Assembly: GCF_009646095.1 (NCBI RefSeq)
Contig: NZ_CP045725.1
Location: 2,666,001-2,730,000 of the forward strand
Length of the DNA stretch: 64,000 nt
DNA from: Raineyella fluvialis
GTDB lineage: Bacteria; Actinomycetota; Actinomycetes; Propionibacteriales; Propionibacteriaceae
Direction of reading: 5' to 3'
In this document: piece by piece, positions 38,427 through 48,198 of the stretch
Numbering within the stretch: the first letter of the stretch is position 1
How the letters are laid out: the number at the start of each line of letters is the position of its first letter
Notes under the pieces: model-generated
The model's database searches: none
The model's input: only the letters and a program-made list of their open reading frames with translations
What the model was told of the DNA's origin: nothing
Translations under genes and position numbers: made by a program

Positions 38427-40283
38427 ATGCACCCCACCGTGACTGACAGTGTCCTCGAGCCCGGCCGGACTGACCCGTCCCTGCTGCGCAACTTCTCCAT
38501 CATCGCGCACATCGACCATGGCAAGTCCACCCTCGCCGACCGGATGCTGCAGTTGACGAAGCTGGTCGACGAACGCAGCATGCGAGCCCAGTACCTCGAC
38601 CGGATGGACATCGAGCGCGAGCGTGGGATCACCATCAAGTCCCAGGCGGTTCGGCTGCCGTGGTCGGTCGACGGCCAGGTGTACGCCCTCAACATGATCG
38701 ACACCCCCGGCCACGTCGACTTCACCTACGAGGTGTCCCGCTCGCTCGAGGCCTGTGAGGGCGCGCTGCTGCTCGTGGACGCCGCTCAGGGCATCGAGGC
38801 GCAGACGCTGGCCAACCTCTACCTGGCGCTCAACGCGGACCTGGAGATCATCCCGGTCCTCAACAAGATCGACCTGCCGGGCGCCGAGCCCGACAAGCAT
38901 GCCGAGGAGCTCGCCGGGATCATCGGTTGCGACCCCTCCGACGTGCTGAGGGTCTCCGCGAAGACCGGTGTCGGCGTCCCGGACCTGCTGGACCGGATCG
39001 TCGAGCGGGTGCCCGCTCCGCAGGGAGCCGCCGACGGGCCGGCCCGGGCACTGATCTTCGACTCCGTCTACGACGTCTACCGGGGTGTCGTCACCTACGT
39101 CCGGGTCGTCGACGGGCAGCTGAGGGCGCGCGAGAAGATCCAGATGATGTCGACCGGCGCGACCCACGAACTCCTCGAGATCGGCGTCATCGCCCCCGAG
39201 CCGACCAAGGGCACCGCGCTCGGCGTCGGCGAGGTCGGCTACCTGATCACCGGCGTGAAGGACGTCCGTCAGTCCCGGGTCGGCGACACCGTGACCTCGG
39301 CCACGAAGCCGGCGACCCAGGCCCTCTCGGGCTACCAGCACCCGAACCCGATGGTCTATTCGGGCCTCTATCCGATCGACGCCTCCGATTATCCCGAACT
39401 GCGCGAGGCCCTGGACAAGCTCCAGCTCAACGACGCCGCCCTCGTCTACGAGCCGGAGACGTCGACCGCCCTCGGCTTCGGCTTCCGCGTCGGCTTCCTC
39501 GGTCTGTTGCACATGGAGATCGTGCGTGAGCGCCTGGAACGCGAGTTTGGCCTCGACCTGATCTCCACCGCCCCCAACGTCGTCTACCGGGTGGACATGG
39601 AGAACCGCGAGGAGCGTACGGTCACCAACCCGTCGGAATACCCGACCGACGGCAAGATCGCCGCGGTCCACGAGCCGGTCGTCGACGCGACGATCCTTGC
39701 CCCGGCGGAGTACATCGGCACGATCCTCGAGCTGTGCCAGACCAAGCGCGGAGTCCAACAGGGGATGGACTACCTGTCCTCGGACCGGGTCGAGATCCGC
39801 TACACCCTGCCGCTGGCCGAGATCGTCTTCGACTTCTTCGACCAGTTGAAGTCGCGGACCAAGGGCTACGCCTCGCTGGACTACCACGAGTCGGGGGAGC
39901 AGGAGGCGGATCTGGTCAAGGTCGACATCCTGCTCCAGGGTGAACCGGTCGACGCGTTCTCCGCCATCGTTCACCGCGACAACGCCTACTCCTACGGCAC
40001 GATGATGGCTTCCAAGCTCAAGGAACTCATCCCGCGTCAGCAATTCGAGGTGCCGATCCAGGCCGCCATCGGTGCGCGGGTGATCGCGCGGGAGACGATC
40101 CGTGCCATGCGCAAGGACGTCCTGGCCAAGTGCTACGGCGGTGACATCAGCCGCAAGCGCAAGCTGCTGGAGAAGCAGAAGGAGGGCAAGAAGCGGATGA
40201 AGACGATCGGCCGCGTCGAGGTCCCGCAGGAGGCCTTTGTGGCGGCGCTCTCCACCACGGAGGCGGACAAGAAGGACAAGTAG
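38427..40283 (+). CDS. lepA: Elongation factor 4 (LepA)
   Basis: 618 aa, full length. GTPase motifs are [40 protein letters not shown] and [12 protein letters not shown]. The unique LepA C-terminal domain includes [33 protein letters not shown] and [18 protein letters not shown]. It promotes back-translocation or ribosome remodelling under stress. The ATG at 38427 has GGAG very close; a GTG at 38439 (MTDSVLEP) is an alternative with better spacing. Divergent from rpsT, the usual actinomycete arrangement. Confidence 0.96.
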   Translation: MHPTVTDSVLEPGRTDPSLLRNFSIIAHIDHGKSTLADRMLQLTKLVDERSMRAQYLDRMDIERERGITIKSQAVRLPWSVDGQVYALNMIDTPGHVDFTYEVSRSLEACEGALLLVDAAQGIEAQTLANLYLALNADLEIIPVLNKIDLPGAEPDKHAEELAGIIGCDPSDVLRVSAKTGVGVPDLLDRIVERVPAPQGAADGPARALIFDSVYDVYRGVVTYVRVVDGQLRAREKIQMMSTGATHELLEIGVIAPEPTKGTALGVGEVGYLITGVKDVRQSRVGDTVTSATKPATQALSGYQHPNPMVYSGLYPIDASDYPELREALDKLQLNDAALVYEPETSTALGFGFRVGFLGLLHMEIVRERLEREFGLDLISTAPNVVYRVDMENREERTVTNPSEYPTDGKIAAVHEPVVDATILAPAEYIGTILELCQTKRGVQQGMDYLSSDRVEIRYTLPLAEIVFDFFDQLKSRTKGYASLDYHESGEQEADLVKVDILLQGEPVDAFSAIVHRDNAYSYGTMMASKLKELIPRQQFEVPIQAAIGARVIARETIRAMRKDVLAKCYGGDISRKRKLLEKQKEGKKRMKTIGRVEVPQEAFVAALSTTEADKKDK

Positions 40284-40388
40284 GCACCGTTGGTGTGACC
40301 TGAACGTCGTGCCACCGCGTTTCGATACGGCGGGCCGACGTGGCAAGGTGGACGCACGGGGCCAACGGCGGTCCGCCTTCAGGAATCG

Positions 40389-41495
40389 ATGAACGACGTG
40401 GGGTGCACCATTTCCATGAGGATGACCGGCCGAGACACGAACACGACCACGGCCCCCGGATCCACGGGCGGCGGCGATCAGGACGCCCCCCGCGGGATCC
40501 CGGAGGCCGCACCCTTCGGCTCCCCCTCGGCGTCATCCGCTATCGGTGCCCCGGCGCCGGACACCCGCGTGCTGACCAGGGTCGGTGCGGACCGGCCGGA
40601 GTCACCGACCGCGCCGCAGGCCGCTGAGCTGCCTCCCGCCACCGAGCCGCTGGCCCTGCCCGCCGGGCCCGGTGCGGCCGGCACGACCACCGGCAAGGCC
40701 AAGGACAACTCCGGCTGGACCCACCCCAAGATGACCAGCATCCTCGCGGGCGCCGGGGCTGCGGCGACCTCCACCGTGGTCGGCGGGCACCTCGGCGCCG
40801 CCGGGACGGTGATCGGTGCCGCGCTGGCCAGTATCATCACCACTCTGGCGCTCAACATCTACGAGAACACGTTACGCAACGGCACCCGCCGTCTGTACAG
40901 CGCCTGGCTCGCACGTCGTGGCGATCCGAAGGCGGCCGCCGCAGCGGCCGTCGCCGCGGGCAGCGCCGTCCCGGTCGCCACGGGGGCCGCGGAGGGCACG
41001 GCGAAGGGCGGCCTCCCGGTCCGGATCAGCCGGCGGATGGTCGTCGTCACCGGGCTGACCGCCGTCCTCGCCACCGCTCTGGGACTGGGCGTGATGGTCG
41101 GACTCGAACACAGCTCGGCGACCCCGATCACCCCGGGGACCAGCCAGCTCGCAGGCACCGGCCACTCGACCCGCACACCCGGCGACACCCCGACCACCAC
41201 CGCGACGCGACCGAGCTCTACCCCCACCACCTCCCTGGGCGGTTCTACGACCACCTCGACCAAGGCGACGCCGTCCACGACCCCGAGGCCGTCGACGGCC
41301 ACGTCGACCAGCTCGGCGACCGGCTCCTCCAGCACCGGGACGACGTCCGGCGGTGGCGGCACCGGCTCGGGAACGACCGGCTCCGGCACCACGGGGTCGG
41401 GTTCCGGCACCACCTCCGGCTCCGGGACATCTGGCACCACCTCGGGCAGCGGGACGACCGGCACTCTCGGCGGGACAACCAGCAGCACCGGCTAG
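40389..41495 (+). CDS. Mucin-like single-pass membrane protein of unknown function
   Basis: 368 aa. Segments in order: a polar, Pro-rich N-terminus (about 1-115); a small-residue hydrophobic stretch (MTSILAGAGAAATSTVVGG, then TVIGAALASIITTLALNIY); a charged region; a transmembrane helix (MVVVTGLTAVLATALGLGVMVG, about residues 217-238); and a C-terminal tail of about 120 residues made almost only of Ser, Thr, Gly and Pro. The tail is probably outside the cell and could be glycosylated or span the wall. No family recognised. AGGA lies 4 nt before the ATG. Confidence 0.65.
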   Translation: MNDVGCTISMRMTGRDTNTTTAPGSTGGGDQDAPRGIPEAAPFGSPSASSAIGAPAPDTRVLTRVGADRPESPTAPQAAELPPATEPLALPAGPGAAGTTTGKAKDNSGWTHPKMTSILAGAGAAATSTVVGGHLGAAGTVIGAALASIITTLALNIYENTLRNGTRRLYSAWLARRGDPKAAAAAAVAAGSAVPVATGAAEGTAKGGLPVRISRRMVVVTGLTAVLATALGLGVMVGLEHSSATPITPGTSQLAGTGHSTRTPGDTPTTTATRPSSTPTTSLGGSTTTSTKATPSTTPRPSTATSTSSATGSSSTGTTSGGGGTGSGTTGSGTTGSGSGTTSGSGTSGTTSGSGTTGTLGGTTSSTG

Positions 41496-41575
41496 CAGCC
41501 GGCCGAACTCACCCGACCGACCCCTGCGGCGGGACCGGCCCGGTCCGTTCGGTGAACGGGGCTGGATCGCGGGGC

Positions 41576-41581
41576 TAGCAT
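41576..41581 (+). promoter_or_regulatory. mshA: -10 box for leaderless mshA
   Basis: TAGCAT, 7 nt before the ATG at 41589. It overlaps an earlier in-frame ATG at 41580, which would therefore not be in the transcript. Confidence 0.6.
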
Positions 41582-41588
41582 GGCTGGC

Positions 41589-42830
41589 ATGCCCGGCCTG
41601 CCCCGACACGTGCACATGCTGTCGATGCACACCTCGCCGATGGCCCAGCCGGGGGTCGGGGACGCCGGTGGCATGAACGTGTACGTCGCTCACCTCGCCG
41701 CCATGCTGGCCGCGCAGGGCATCGACGTCACCCTCTGGGCGGCCCGGCTGCACGACGGGGAACCCTCCCGGCGTCGTCTCGGCGAGCGCCTCGAGATCCG
41801 CCACGTGGACCTGCCTGGCGGCCCTCACCGGGACAAGAACGGCCTGCGCCACCACCTCGGCGCCTTCGCCGAGGCCGTCGTCGAGGGCGCCGGGCCAGGG
41901 CCGGGCCAGGTGGTCCACGCCCACTACTGGCTGTCGGCGATGGCCGGTGCCGAGGTGGCCGACCGGCTGGGGGCACCCCTGGTCACCAGCCTGCACACCA
42001 GCGCCTTGGTGAAGAACCTGCGCGCGTCCGTGGGGGAGAGGCCGGAGCCGGCGTTCCGGATCGCCGGTGAGCGGTCCGTCGTCGAGGCGTCGGATGCACT
42101 GGTGGTCAACACGCCGACCGAGGCCCGCCAGATGCACGAGCTCTACGGCGCGCCCTTGGACCGGCTGCACGTGATCACTCCAGGGATCGACCCGCACGTC
42201 CACCACCCGCCACGCAACGATCCGCGCGACACCAGGCCGGGGGTCGACGACCCGATCGAGATCCTGATGGCGGCCCGCCTCCAGCCGCTCAAGGGGCCGG
42301 AGCTGCTGATCGAGGCGATGCGGTTGCTGGCCCCCGACAGACTCCCCGTGCACGCCACCATCATCGGCGACGGCAACGCCGACTACCTGGCTCGGCTGAG
42401 GGAGCTGGTGGACCGTTATGACCTGGGGGCCGCGATCGCCTTCGAGCCGGCGGTCCCGGGAGCCGTCCTCGCCGAGCGGATGCGGGCGGCGGACATCGTC
42501 GCGGTGCCGTCGTCCTCCGAGACGTTCGGGCTGGTCGCGCTGGAGGCGCAGGCCTGCGGGGCGCCGGTCGTGGCGAGCCGGATCGACGGGCTCGCCGAGG
42601 CGGTTCGTGATCGCCGCACCGGCGTGCTTGTCGCGGACCGTACGCCCCGGGCCTGGGCCGACGCCCTGCGTGCCCTCGCGCTCGACCCCGCCCACCGTCG
42701 GGCCCTCGGCCGCGCCGGTGCCGTCCGGGCCGCCGGGATGACCTGGGCCGTCACCGCCGAGCGCGTCGCGGAGGTCTACTCCTCAGTGCTGCGCCACGGC
42801 CACCGGGCGGCTCCCGCCCTGGCCCACTGA
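41589..42830 (+). CDS. mshA: D-inositol-3-phosphate glycosyltransferase MshA
   Basis: 413 aa. GT4-family first enzyme of mycothiol synthesis; it joins UDP-GlcNAc to 1L-inositol 1-phosphate. Motifs are HVHMLSMHTSPMAQPGVGDAGGMNVYVAHLA (nucleotide-sugar and inositol-phosphate site), HAHYWLSAMAG, HVITPGIDPHVH, LMAARLQPLKGPELLIEA and PSSSETFGLVALEAQACGAPVVAS (the EX7E motif). The leaderless promoter favours ATG 41589 over 41580. Its acceptor is made by the neighbouring ino1 product. Confidence 0.92.
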   Translation: MPGLPRHVHMLSMHTSPMAQPGVGDAGGMNVYVAHLAAMLAAQGIDVTLWAARLHDGEPSRRRLGERLEIRHVDLPGGPHRDKNGLRHHLGAFAEAVVEGAGPGPGQVVHAHYWLSAMAGAEVADRLGAPLVTSLHTSALVKNLRASVGERPEPAFRIAGERSVVEASDALVVNTPTEARQMHELYGAPLDRLHVITPGIDPHVHHPPRNDPRDTRPGVDDPIEILMAARLQPLKGPELLIEAMRLLAPDRLPVHATIIGDGNADYLARLRELVDRYDLGAAIAFEPAVPGAVLAERMRAADIVAVPSSSETFGLVALEAQACGAPVVASRIDGLAEAVRDRRTGVLVADRTPRAWADALRALALDPAHRRALGRAGAVRAAGMTWAVTAERVAEVYSSVLRHGHRAAPALAH

Positions 42831-42930
42831 GCTGCTCCTCCCGGCGGCAGGCCCGGACGCGACGCGGCGGCCACCCGGATGCTCCGGATGACCGCCGTAC
42901 GTGGCGTGCTCGGCGAGGCCGACCTGCGGG

Positions 42931-44016
42931 TCAGCGGTCGCGCTCGCCCCGGATGTAGGCCTCGAGGTCGGCGCGCGCGATGTCGTCGGGGCGCTGCTCC
43001 GGCGGCGACTTCATCAGGTAAGCGGCCGCCGAGGTCAGCGGTCCGCCGATGCCGCGGTCGAGACCGATCTTCGCGGCCCGGATCGCGTCGATGATGACGC
43101 CGGCGGAGTTCGGTGAGTCCCACACCTCGAGCTTGTACTCCAGGCTGATCGGGGCGTTACCGAAGCCGTGGCCCTCCAGCCGGACGAAGGCGAACTTGCG
43201 GTCGTCCAGCCAGCCGACGTAGTCGGAGGGGCCGATGTGGACGTCCTTCTCGGCGAACTTGTGCTCGACGTTCGACGTGACGGCCTGGGTCTTGGAGATC
43301 TTCTTCGACTCCAGCCGGTCGCGCTCGAGCATGTTCTTGAAGTCCATGTTGCCGCCGACGTTCAGCTGGTACGTACGGTCGACCGTGTAGCCGCGCTGCT
43401 CGAAGAGGTGCGCGAGGACCCGGTGGGTGATGGTCGCGCCGACCTGGGACTTGATGTCGTCGCCGATGATGGGGAGCCCGGCGTCCTCGAACTTCTTCGC
43501 CCACTCGGGCGTCCCGGCGATGAACACCGGCAGCGCGTTGACGAAAGCGCACCCCGCGTCGATGGCGCACTGCGCATAGAAGAGGTCCGCCTCCTCCGAT
43601 CCGACGGGGAGGTAGGAGACGACCACGTCGACCTCGGCGGCCTTCAGCGCGGCGACCACGTCGACCGGCTCGGCGTCGGACTCGGTGATGGTCTCGCGGT
43701 AGTACTTCCCCAGGCCGTCGAGGGTGTGGCCGCGCTGGACGATGACACCGGTGGTCGGGACCTCGGCGATCGTCATGGTGTTGTTCTCGCTGGCCGTGAT
43801 CGCGTCGGCGAGGTCGAGGCCCACCTTGGCGTTGTCGACGTCGAACGCCGCGACGAACCGGACGTCATTGACGTGGTAGTCGCCGAACCTGACGTGCATG
43901 AGGCCGGGGACGGTGTCGCACGGGTCGGCATCGCGGTAGAAGTGCACACCCTGGACCAGGGACGATGCACAGTTACCGACGCCGACGATGGCGACACGGA
44001 TCGGGTGATCGGACAC
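42931..44016 (-). CDS. ino1: Inositol-3-phosphate synthase
   Basis: 361 aa, the short actinomycete form. NAD-binding [16 protein letters not shown] at the N-terminus, then [98 protein letters not shown] with catalytic lysines, and the substrate-binding C-terminus. It converts glucose 6-phosphate to inositol phosphate for mycothiol and phosphatidylinositol. GTG start with AAGGAG 5 nt upstream; longer in-frame starts are rejected on that basis. Convergent with mshA. Confidence 0.95.
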   Translation of the reverse strand: MSDHPIRVAIVGVGNCASSLVQGVHFYRDADPCDTVPGLMHVRFGDYHVNDVRFVAAFDVDNAKVGLDLADAITASENNTMTIAEVPTTGVIVQRGHTLDGLGKYYRETITESDAEPVDVVAALKAAEVDVVVSYLPVGSEEADLFYAQCAIDAGCAFVNALPVFIAGTPEWAKKFEDAGLPIIGDDIKSQVGATITHRVLAHLFEQRGYTVDRTYQLNVGGNMDFKNMLERDRLESKKISKTQAVTSNVEHKFAEKDVHIGPSDYVGWLDDRKFAFVRLEGHGFGNAPISLEYKLEVWDSPNSAGVIIDAIRAAKIGLDRGIGGPLTSAAAYLMKSPPEQRPDDIARADLEAYIRGERDR

Positions 44017-44156
44017 GTTTCTCCTTGCAGTTCGGGGTTCCAGCGGTGCCCGGTCCCGGGCGCGGCCGATACCCCGGTCGATAGGATGCTCCAAAAGTGA
44101 AGTATCGCACGGTGTTTCGGGCGCGGCAGAATGGTCCGGATGAGGGAGGACTCCTG

Positions 44157-45401
44157 ATGCCATCCACGCTGCCCGACGGCGATCCCGTCCCCGACGACGG
44201 CACCTTGCCGCCGTCCGCGCTCGCCGAGGTGACCCGCCGGCCGCTGGAGATCTACCTCCACGTGCCCTTCTGCACGACGCGCTGCGGCTACTGCGACTTC
44301 AACACCTACACCGCCGACCAGTTGGGCACCGATCCGGGCGCCACCCGGGCCGGCTACATCGACGGGGCCCTGACCGAGCTGGAGCTGGCCCGGCGCGTGC
44401 TCGGTCCCCAGGCCCCGGCGGTCTCGACGGTGTTCGTCGGCGGTGGGACCCCGACGCTGCTGCCCCCGCGTGACCTGGTCCGCTTCCTCGACGGTGTGCG
44501 CGCCACCTTCGGCCTCGCCGAGGGGGCCGAGGTGACCACCGAGTCCAATCCTGAGTCGATCGGGGCCGAAGGACTGGCGGAACTGGCCGAGGGCGGCTTC
44601 ACCCGCATCTCCTTCGGTATGCAGTCCGCCGACGAGCAGGTGCTGGCGCTGCTCGACCGGGTGCACACCCCGGGACGGGCGGCCGAGATGGTCGGTCTGG
44701 CCCGCGCGGCCGGCTTCCGGCATGTCTCGCTCGACCTCATCTACGGCACGCCGGGGGAGAGCCTCGACTCCTGGCGCACCAGTCTGCGTACGGCCCTCGA
44801 CGCCGGTCCCGACCACGTCTCCGCGTACGCCCTCATCGTCGAGGAGGGCACCCGGTTCGCCGCCCGGGTGCGACGGGGCGAGATCGCGATGACCGATGAC
44901 GACGACCTGGCCGACAAGTACCTGCTCGCCGAGGAGGAACTCACCGCCGGCGGCCTGTCGTGGTACGAGGTGAGCAACTGGGCCAGGACCGAGGACGACC
45001 GCTGCCGCCACAACCTCGGCTACTGGCAGGCGGCCGACTGGTGGGGGATCGGCCCCGGCGCCCACAGCCACATCGGCGGCGTCCGGTTCTGGAACCGCAA
45101 GCACCCCGCCGCGTACGCGCGGGCGCTCGCGGAGGGGCGCACCCCCGCCCAGGGCCGCGAACTGCTCACCGGCGACCAGCGGCGCGTCGAACGGGTGCTG
45201 CTCGAGTTGCGCCTCGCCGACGGACTGCCGCTGGAGGTGCTCACCGGCTCGGAGCGGCGTCGGGTCCCGGACCTCGTGTCCCGTGGCCTGGCCGAGCTGC
45301 GCCCAGCAGAGGTCGAGGGTCCGGGGGGCGACGAGCGGCTCGTGCTCACCCTGCGCGGGCGGCTGCTGGCCGACGGCATCGTCCGCGACCTGCTGGACTG
45401 A
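44157..45401 (+). CDS. hemW: Radical SAM heme chaperone HemW
   Basis: 414 aa. Radical SAM cluster motif [20 protein letters not shown] (CxxxCxxC, with the extra Cys/Phe pattern of HemW rather than HemN), then [57 protein letters not shown] and GIGPGAHSH. HemW delivers heme and is not a coproporphyrinogen oxidase. The ATG at 44157 has GGAGG 7 nt upstream, preferred to the ATG at 44097. Confidence 0.9.
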   Translation: MPSTLPDGDPVPDDGTLPPSALAEVTRRPLEIYLHVPFCTTRCGYCDFNTYTADQLGTDPGATRAGYIDGALTELELARRVLGPQAPAVSTVFVGGGTPTLLPPRDLVRFLDGVRATFGLAEGAEVTTESNPESIGAEGLAELAEGGFTRISFGMQSADEQVLALLDRVHTPGRAAEMVGLARAAGFRHVSLDLIYGTPGESLDSWRTSLRTALDAGPDHVSAYALIVEEGTRFAARVRRGEIAMTDDDDLADKYLLAEEELTAGGLSWYEVSNWARTEDDRCRHNLGYWQAADWWGIGPGAHSHIGGVRFWNRKHPAAYARALAEGRTPAQGRELLTGDQRRVERVLLELRLADGLPLEVLTGSERRRVPDLVSRGLAELRPAEVEGPGGDERLVLTLRGRLLADGIVRDLLD

Positions 45402-45464
45402 CCCACGAGCCGGCTGACGCACAGTCGCGGTGTGTCGCGCCCGAGCAGTGTCGGTGCAGGGGCT

Positions 45465-45470
45465 TAGCCT
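45465..45470 (+). promoter_or_regulatory. -10 box for a leaderless transcript
   Basis: TAGCCT, 7 nt before the ATG at 45478; no ribosome binding site. Confidence 0.55.
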
Positions 45471-45477
45471 CAGGGCC

Positions 45478-46335
45478 ATGCCCAGCAGTAGATATCCCAC
45501 CGACGTGCTCGCCGCCGGGTTCGAACGGGCCAACCGGAAGAAGGCCTCCCGAGACCAGGTCCTGCGTGCCGGTCTGGTGGTCGAGGATCCGGCCAGCGGC
45601 TTCTGCGGTGCCGTCCTGCGCTGGGAGAACGGCCTGGTGATCCTCGAGGACCGCAAGGGCCGCCGCCGCTCGTTCCCGTTGGGTCCGGGCTTCCTGCTCG
45701 AGGGTGAACCGGTCACCCTCAAGGTCCCCCCGCGCACCTCGGCGAAGCCGTCGCACACCCGTTCCGGGTCACGGGTCGGGCCGGCGGAGGCCGCCAAGGT
45801 CGCCCTGCCCAGCCGGATCTACGTGGAGGGCCGCCACGACGCCGAGCTGGTCGAGAAGGTCTGGGGCGACGACCTGCGCCACGTCGGCGTCGTCGTGGAG
45901 TACATGGGGGGAATGGACGACCTGCCGGCGATCGTCACCGAGTTCGCCCCGGGCAAGGGGCGTCGGCTGGGTGTGCTGGTCGACCACCTGGTGGCGGGGA
46001 CGAAGGAGTCGCGCGTCGTCGAGCAGGTGGCCGCCGGCCCCTGGGGCGACTATGTCTTCGTCACCGGCCACCGCTACATCGACATCTGGGAGGCGGTGAA
46101 GCCCGCCCGGCTGGGGTTGGAGGAGTGGCCGCGGATCCCCCGGGGCACCGACTGGAAGCACGGCATCTGTGCCGCGATGGGCTGGCCGCACAAGGACCAG
46201 GCCGACATCGCGCGTGCCTGGCAGTTCATCCTGTCGCGGGTCGGCAACTGGAACGACCTCGACCCCGGCCTGCTGCGCGAGGTGGAGCGACTCATCGACT
46301 TCGTCACCCAGGACCACGTGGGGCCCGAGGACTGA
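45478..46335 (+). CDS. DUF3097 family protein
   Basis: 285 aa. Actinomycete-conserved family: VLAAGFERANRKKASRDQVLRAGLVVEDPASGFCGAVL at the start, then a Toprim-like core, RIYVEGRHDAELVEKVWGDDLRHVGVVVEYMGGMDDL and VLVDHLVAGTKESRVVEQV, followed by VTGHRYIDIWEAVKP. The EGxHDxE and DH positions are consistent with a metal-binding Toprim fold, so a nucleic-acid enzyme is possible, but no function is known. Leaderless ATG start. Confidence 0.85.
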   Translation: MPSSRYPTDVLAAGFERANRKKASRDQVLRAGLVVEDPASGFCGAVLRWENGLVILEDRKGRRRSFPLGPGFLLEGEPVTLKVPPRTSAKPSHTRSGSRVGPAEAAKVALPSRIYVEGRHDAELVEKVWGDDLRHVGVVVEYMGGMDDLPAIVTEFAPGKGRRLGVLVDHLVAGTKESRVVEQVAAGPWGDYVFVTGHRYIDIWEAVKPARLGLEEWPRIPRGTDWKHGICAAMGWPHKDQADIARAWQFILSRVGNWNDLDPGLLREVERLIDFVTQDHVGPED

Positions 46336-46386
46336 CGGTCGGCCGCCCCTGTCGGGTCGTCCGTGACGTATGAAACAGTGGTGCCC

Positions 46387-47220
46387 ATGGTCGCACCGCG
46401 TGAGCTGTCCACTGCACAGGTCCTCGAGATCATCCAGCAGGTCGCTGACGAGGTGATCCGGCCCCGGTTCCGGGCGCTGACCAGCGACCAGATCGCGGAG
46501 AAGGGACCGGGTGACCTGGTCACGATCGCGGACCGCGAGTCCGAGCTGCGACTCACCGAGATCCTCTCCCACGCCTACCCCGACGCCCTGATCATCGGCG
46601 AAGAGGCGACCGCCGCCAATCCGGGCCTGCCACCGCACCTGGTCGGCGCCGAGCACGGCTTCACCATCGACCCGGTCGACGGCACCAAGAATTTCGTCAA
46701 CGGCAGCATCGACTACGCCGTGATGGTCGGGGAGGTCCGCCACGGTCGTACGGTGCGGGCCTGGATCTGGCAGCCGGAGCACCAGGTGGCGTACGTCGCC
46801 GTCCGCGGTGAAGGGGTCACCCGCAACGGCGAGCAGGTCGTCCGGGCCCAGCCCTCGCCCGATCCCGCCCAGTGGCGGGGGCGCTCGGCCAGGGTCGTGA
46901 TCCGGGAGCGCGAGGCCGACGCGGCCCTGCCCCAGATCTCCATCAGCGCACTGTGCTGCGGCGTCGACTACCCCAAGCTCGTCACCGGTGAGACCGACTT
47001 CCTCGTCTACGGCCGGCCCCGCCCCTGGGACCACGTCCCGGGCCTGCTGATGGTCGAGGAGGTGGGCGGCACCGGCCTGCTCACCGACGGGTCGACGTAC
47101 GTTCCGGGCGTGGACGGCTTCGGGATGGTCGTCGGCGCCACCGGCTCCGTCGCCGCGTCGGTCCGCGACGCCCTCGGGGCCCGGTTGGGCACCCGGCCGA
47201 CCCGGACCCAGCCGGAGTGA
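46387..47220 (+). CDS. Inositol monophosphatase family protein (HisN-like)
   Basis: 277 aa. Li+-sensitive Mg2+ phosphatase signatures: VTIADRESE, IIGEEATAAN (metal Glu), TIDPVDGTKNFVNG (metal Asp cluster) and PWDHVPGLLMVEEVGG (second Asp). It could be histidinol-phosphate phosphatase (HisN) or an inositol-phosphate phosphatase in the mycothiol/PI pathway; sequence alone does not decide. Alternative starts are GTG 46363 or GTG 46381, the latter 6 nt after a TATGAA box. Confidence 0.85.
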   Translation: MVAPRELSTAQVLEIIQQVADEVIRPRFRALTSDQIAEKGPGDLVTIADRESELRLTEILSHAYPDALIIGEEATAANPGLPPHLVGAEHGFTIDPVDGTKNFVNGSIDYAVMVGEVRHGRTVRAWIWQPEHQVAYVAVRGEGVTRNGEQVVRAQPSPDPAQWRGRSARVVIREREADAALPQISISALCCGVDYPKLVTGETDFLVYGRPRPWDHVPGLLMVEEVGGTGLLTDGSTYVPGVDGFGMVVGATGSVAASVRDALGARLGTRPTRTQPE

Positions 47221-47241
47221 CACTCCTGCTCGACCGACGCG

Positions 47242-48126
47242 TCAGTCCTCGCGGATGTCCTTGCGGATGATCGGCAGCTGGGCACGCGGAGCGAATCCGC
47301 GCGCTGCCAGCACGTCGTAGGCGCGCCGTACGCCGGGGGCGATCCGTTCCCAGGGGAACGGCCAGTCACCGCGCGTCGCCGCCTCCTCGTAAGCGATGCC
47401 GTCGGAGACGAGGTTGGTCACCTCGCCGAGGATCGACGCGATCCAGCCACGCTGCAGGGTGATGTCGGCCATCTCCATCGGTTCGCCGTGACCCGGGTAG
47501 GCACGCCACCCTGGACGCAGCATCAGGCCGATCAGGTGGTCGAGGGCGCCCGGCCACGTCTCCGGGTCGGCGTCGGCGCCGATCTGAGGGCCGGCCGGCT
47601 CGATGATGTCGCCGGCGAAGACGATCTTCGCGTCGGCGACCACGGCGATCACGTCATGGTCGGTGTGGGCATGGCCGACCGAGAGCAGCTCCACCACCCG
47701 GTCGCCCAGGTCCACGGCCCGGGCCACCCCGAACGTCGCGGTCGGCTCCGGCAGCTCCCCGGCTCCCACGCCGTACGGCGCCAGGTCGGCCAGCAGTTGC
47801 TGATCGGCCAGATGCCCGCCGAGGTGCTCGTGCGCGACGATGGGGAGGTCCCGGAAGGCCGCCAGGCCCCCGACATGGTCGTAGTGCGCATGGGTGAGGG
47901 CCACCGCGACCACCGGTACCCCGGCCAGCGCCTCGGCGGTGCGCCGGATCTCCTCTCCTTGGGCCGGGGTGCTGCCGGTGTCGATGACCAGGGCACCTCC
48001 GGTCCCGGCGACCAGTCCCACGGTGACCGTCTCGGGTTCGGCGAGCGCGCGCCACGTACGGTCGCCGATCGGCTCCCACCTCCCGAGGCGGGCGGAAGGA
48101 ACGGTAAGGGACGGTCCATCACTCAT
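47242..48126 (-). CDS. MBL-fold metallo-hydrolase
   Basis: 294 aa. The metal motif ALTHAHYDHVGGLAAFRD has Tyr in place of the second Asp/His position of a canonical HxHxDH (here HAHYDH, so all ligands are present). VGHAHTDHDVIAVVADAKIVFAGDIIEP supplies further ligands and PGHGEPMEM the last His. It belongs to the group with CcrA-like and glyoxalase II-like enzymes; substrate unknown. The ATG at 48126 is 72 bp from the divergent hrcA start. Confidence 0.8.
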   Translation of the reverse strand: MSDGPSLTVPSARLGRWEPIGDRTWRALAEPETVTVGLVAGTGGALVIDTGSTPAQGEEIRRTAEALAGVPVVAVALTHAHYDHVGGLAAFRDLPIVAHEHLGGHLADQQLLADLAPYGVGAGELPEPTATFGVARAVDLGDRVVELLSVGHAHTDHDVIAVVADAKIVFAGDIIEPAGPQIGADADPETWPGALDHLIGLMLRPGWRAYPGHGEPMEMADITLQRGWIASILGEVTNLVSDGIAYEEAATRGDWPFPWERIAPGVRRAYDVLAARGFAPRAQLPIIRKDIRED

Positions 48127-48131
48127 GGCGC

Positions 48132-48162
48132 TAGACTGGCACTCGGAGCGGCGGAGTGCCAA
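48132..48162 (+). promoter_or_regulatory. hrcA: CIRCE operator over the hrcA promoter
   Basis: The 27-bp element at 48136-48162 has GGCACTC, a 9-nt spacer and GAGTGCC, with outer T/A matches, fitting the CIRCE consensus TTAGCACTC-N9-GAGTGCTAA. The -10 box TAGACT (48132-48137) abuts its left arm, so HrcA binding would block its own transcription. Confidence 0.9.
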
Positions 48163-48198
48163 CAGGGCCCCGCGGAGTCGGGAGGGTGAGGAGGGGAC

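Noticed and set aside
45515-45535. tRNA T-loop-like GGTTCGAAC
   Set aside because: It lies inside DUF3097 codons (AGFERAN) and no acceptor or anticodon stem can be folded around it.
43773-45797. Minus-strand frame of 674 codons opposite hemW
   Set aside because: It is the shadow of hemW and of the DUF3097 start; no family motifs occur on that strand.
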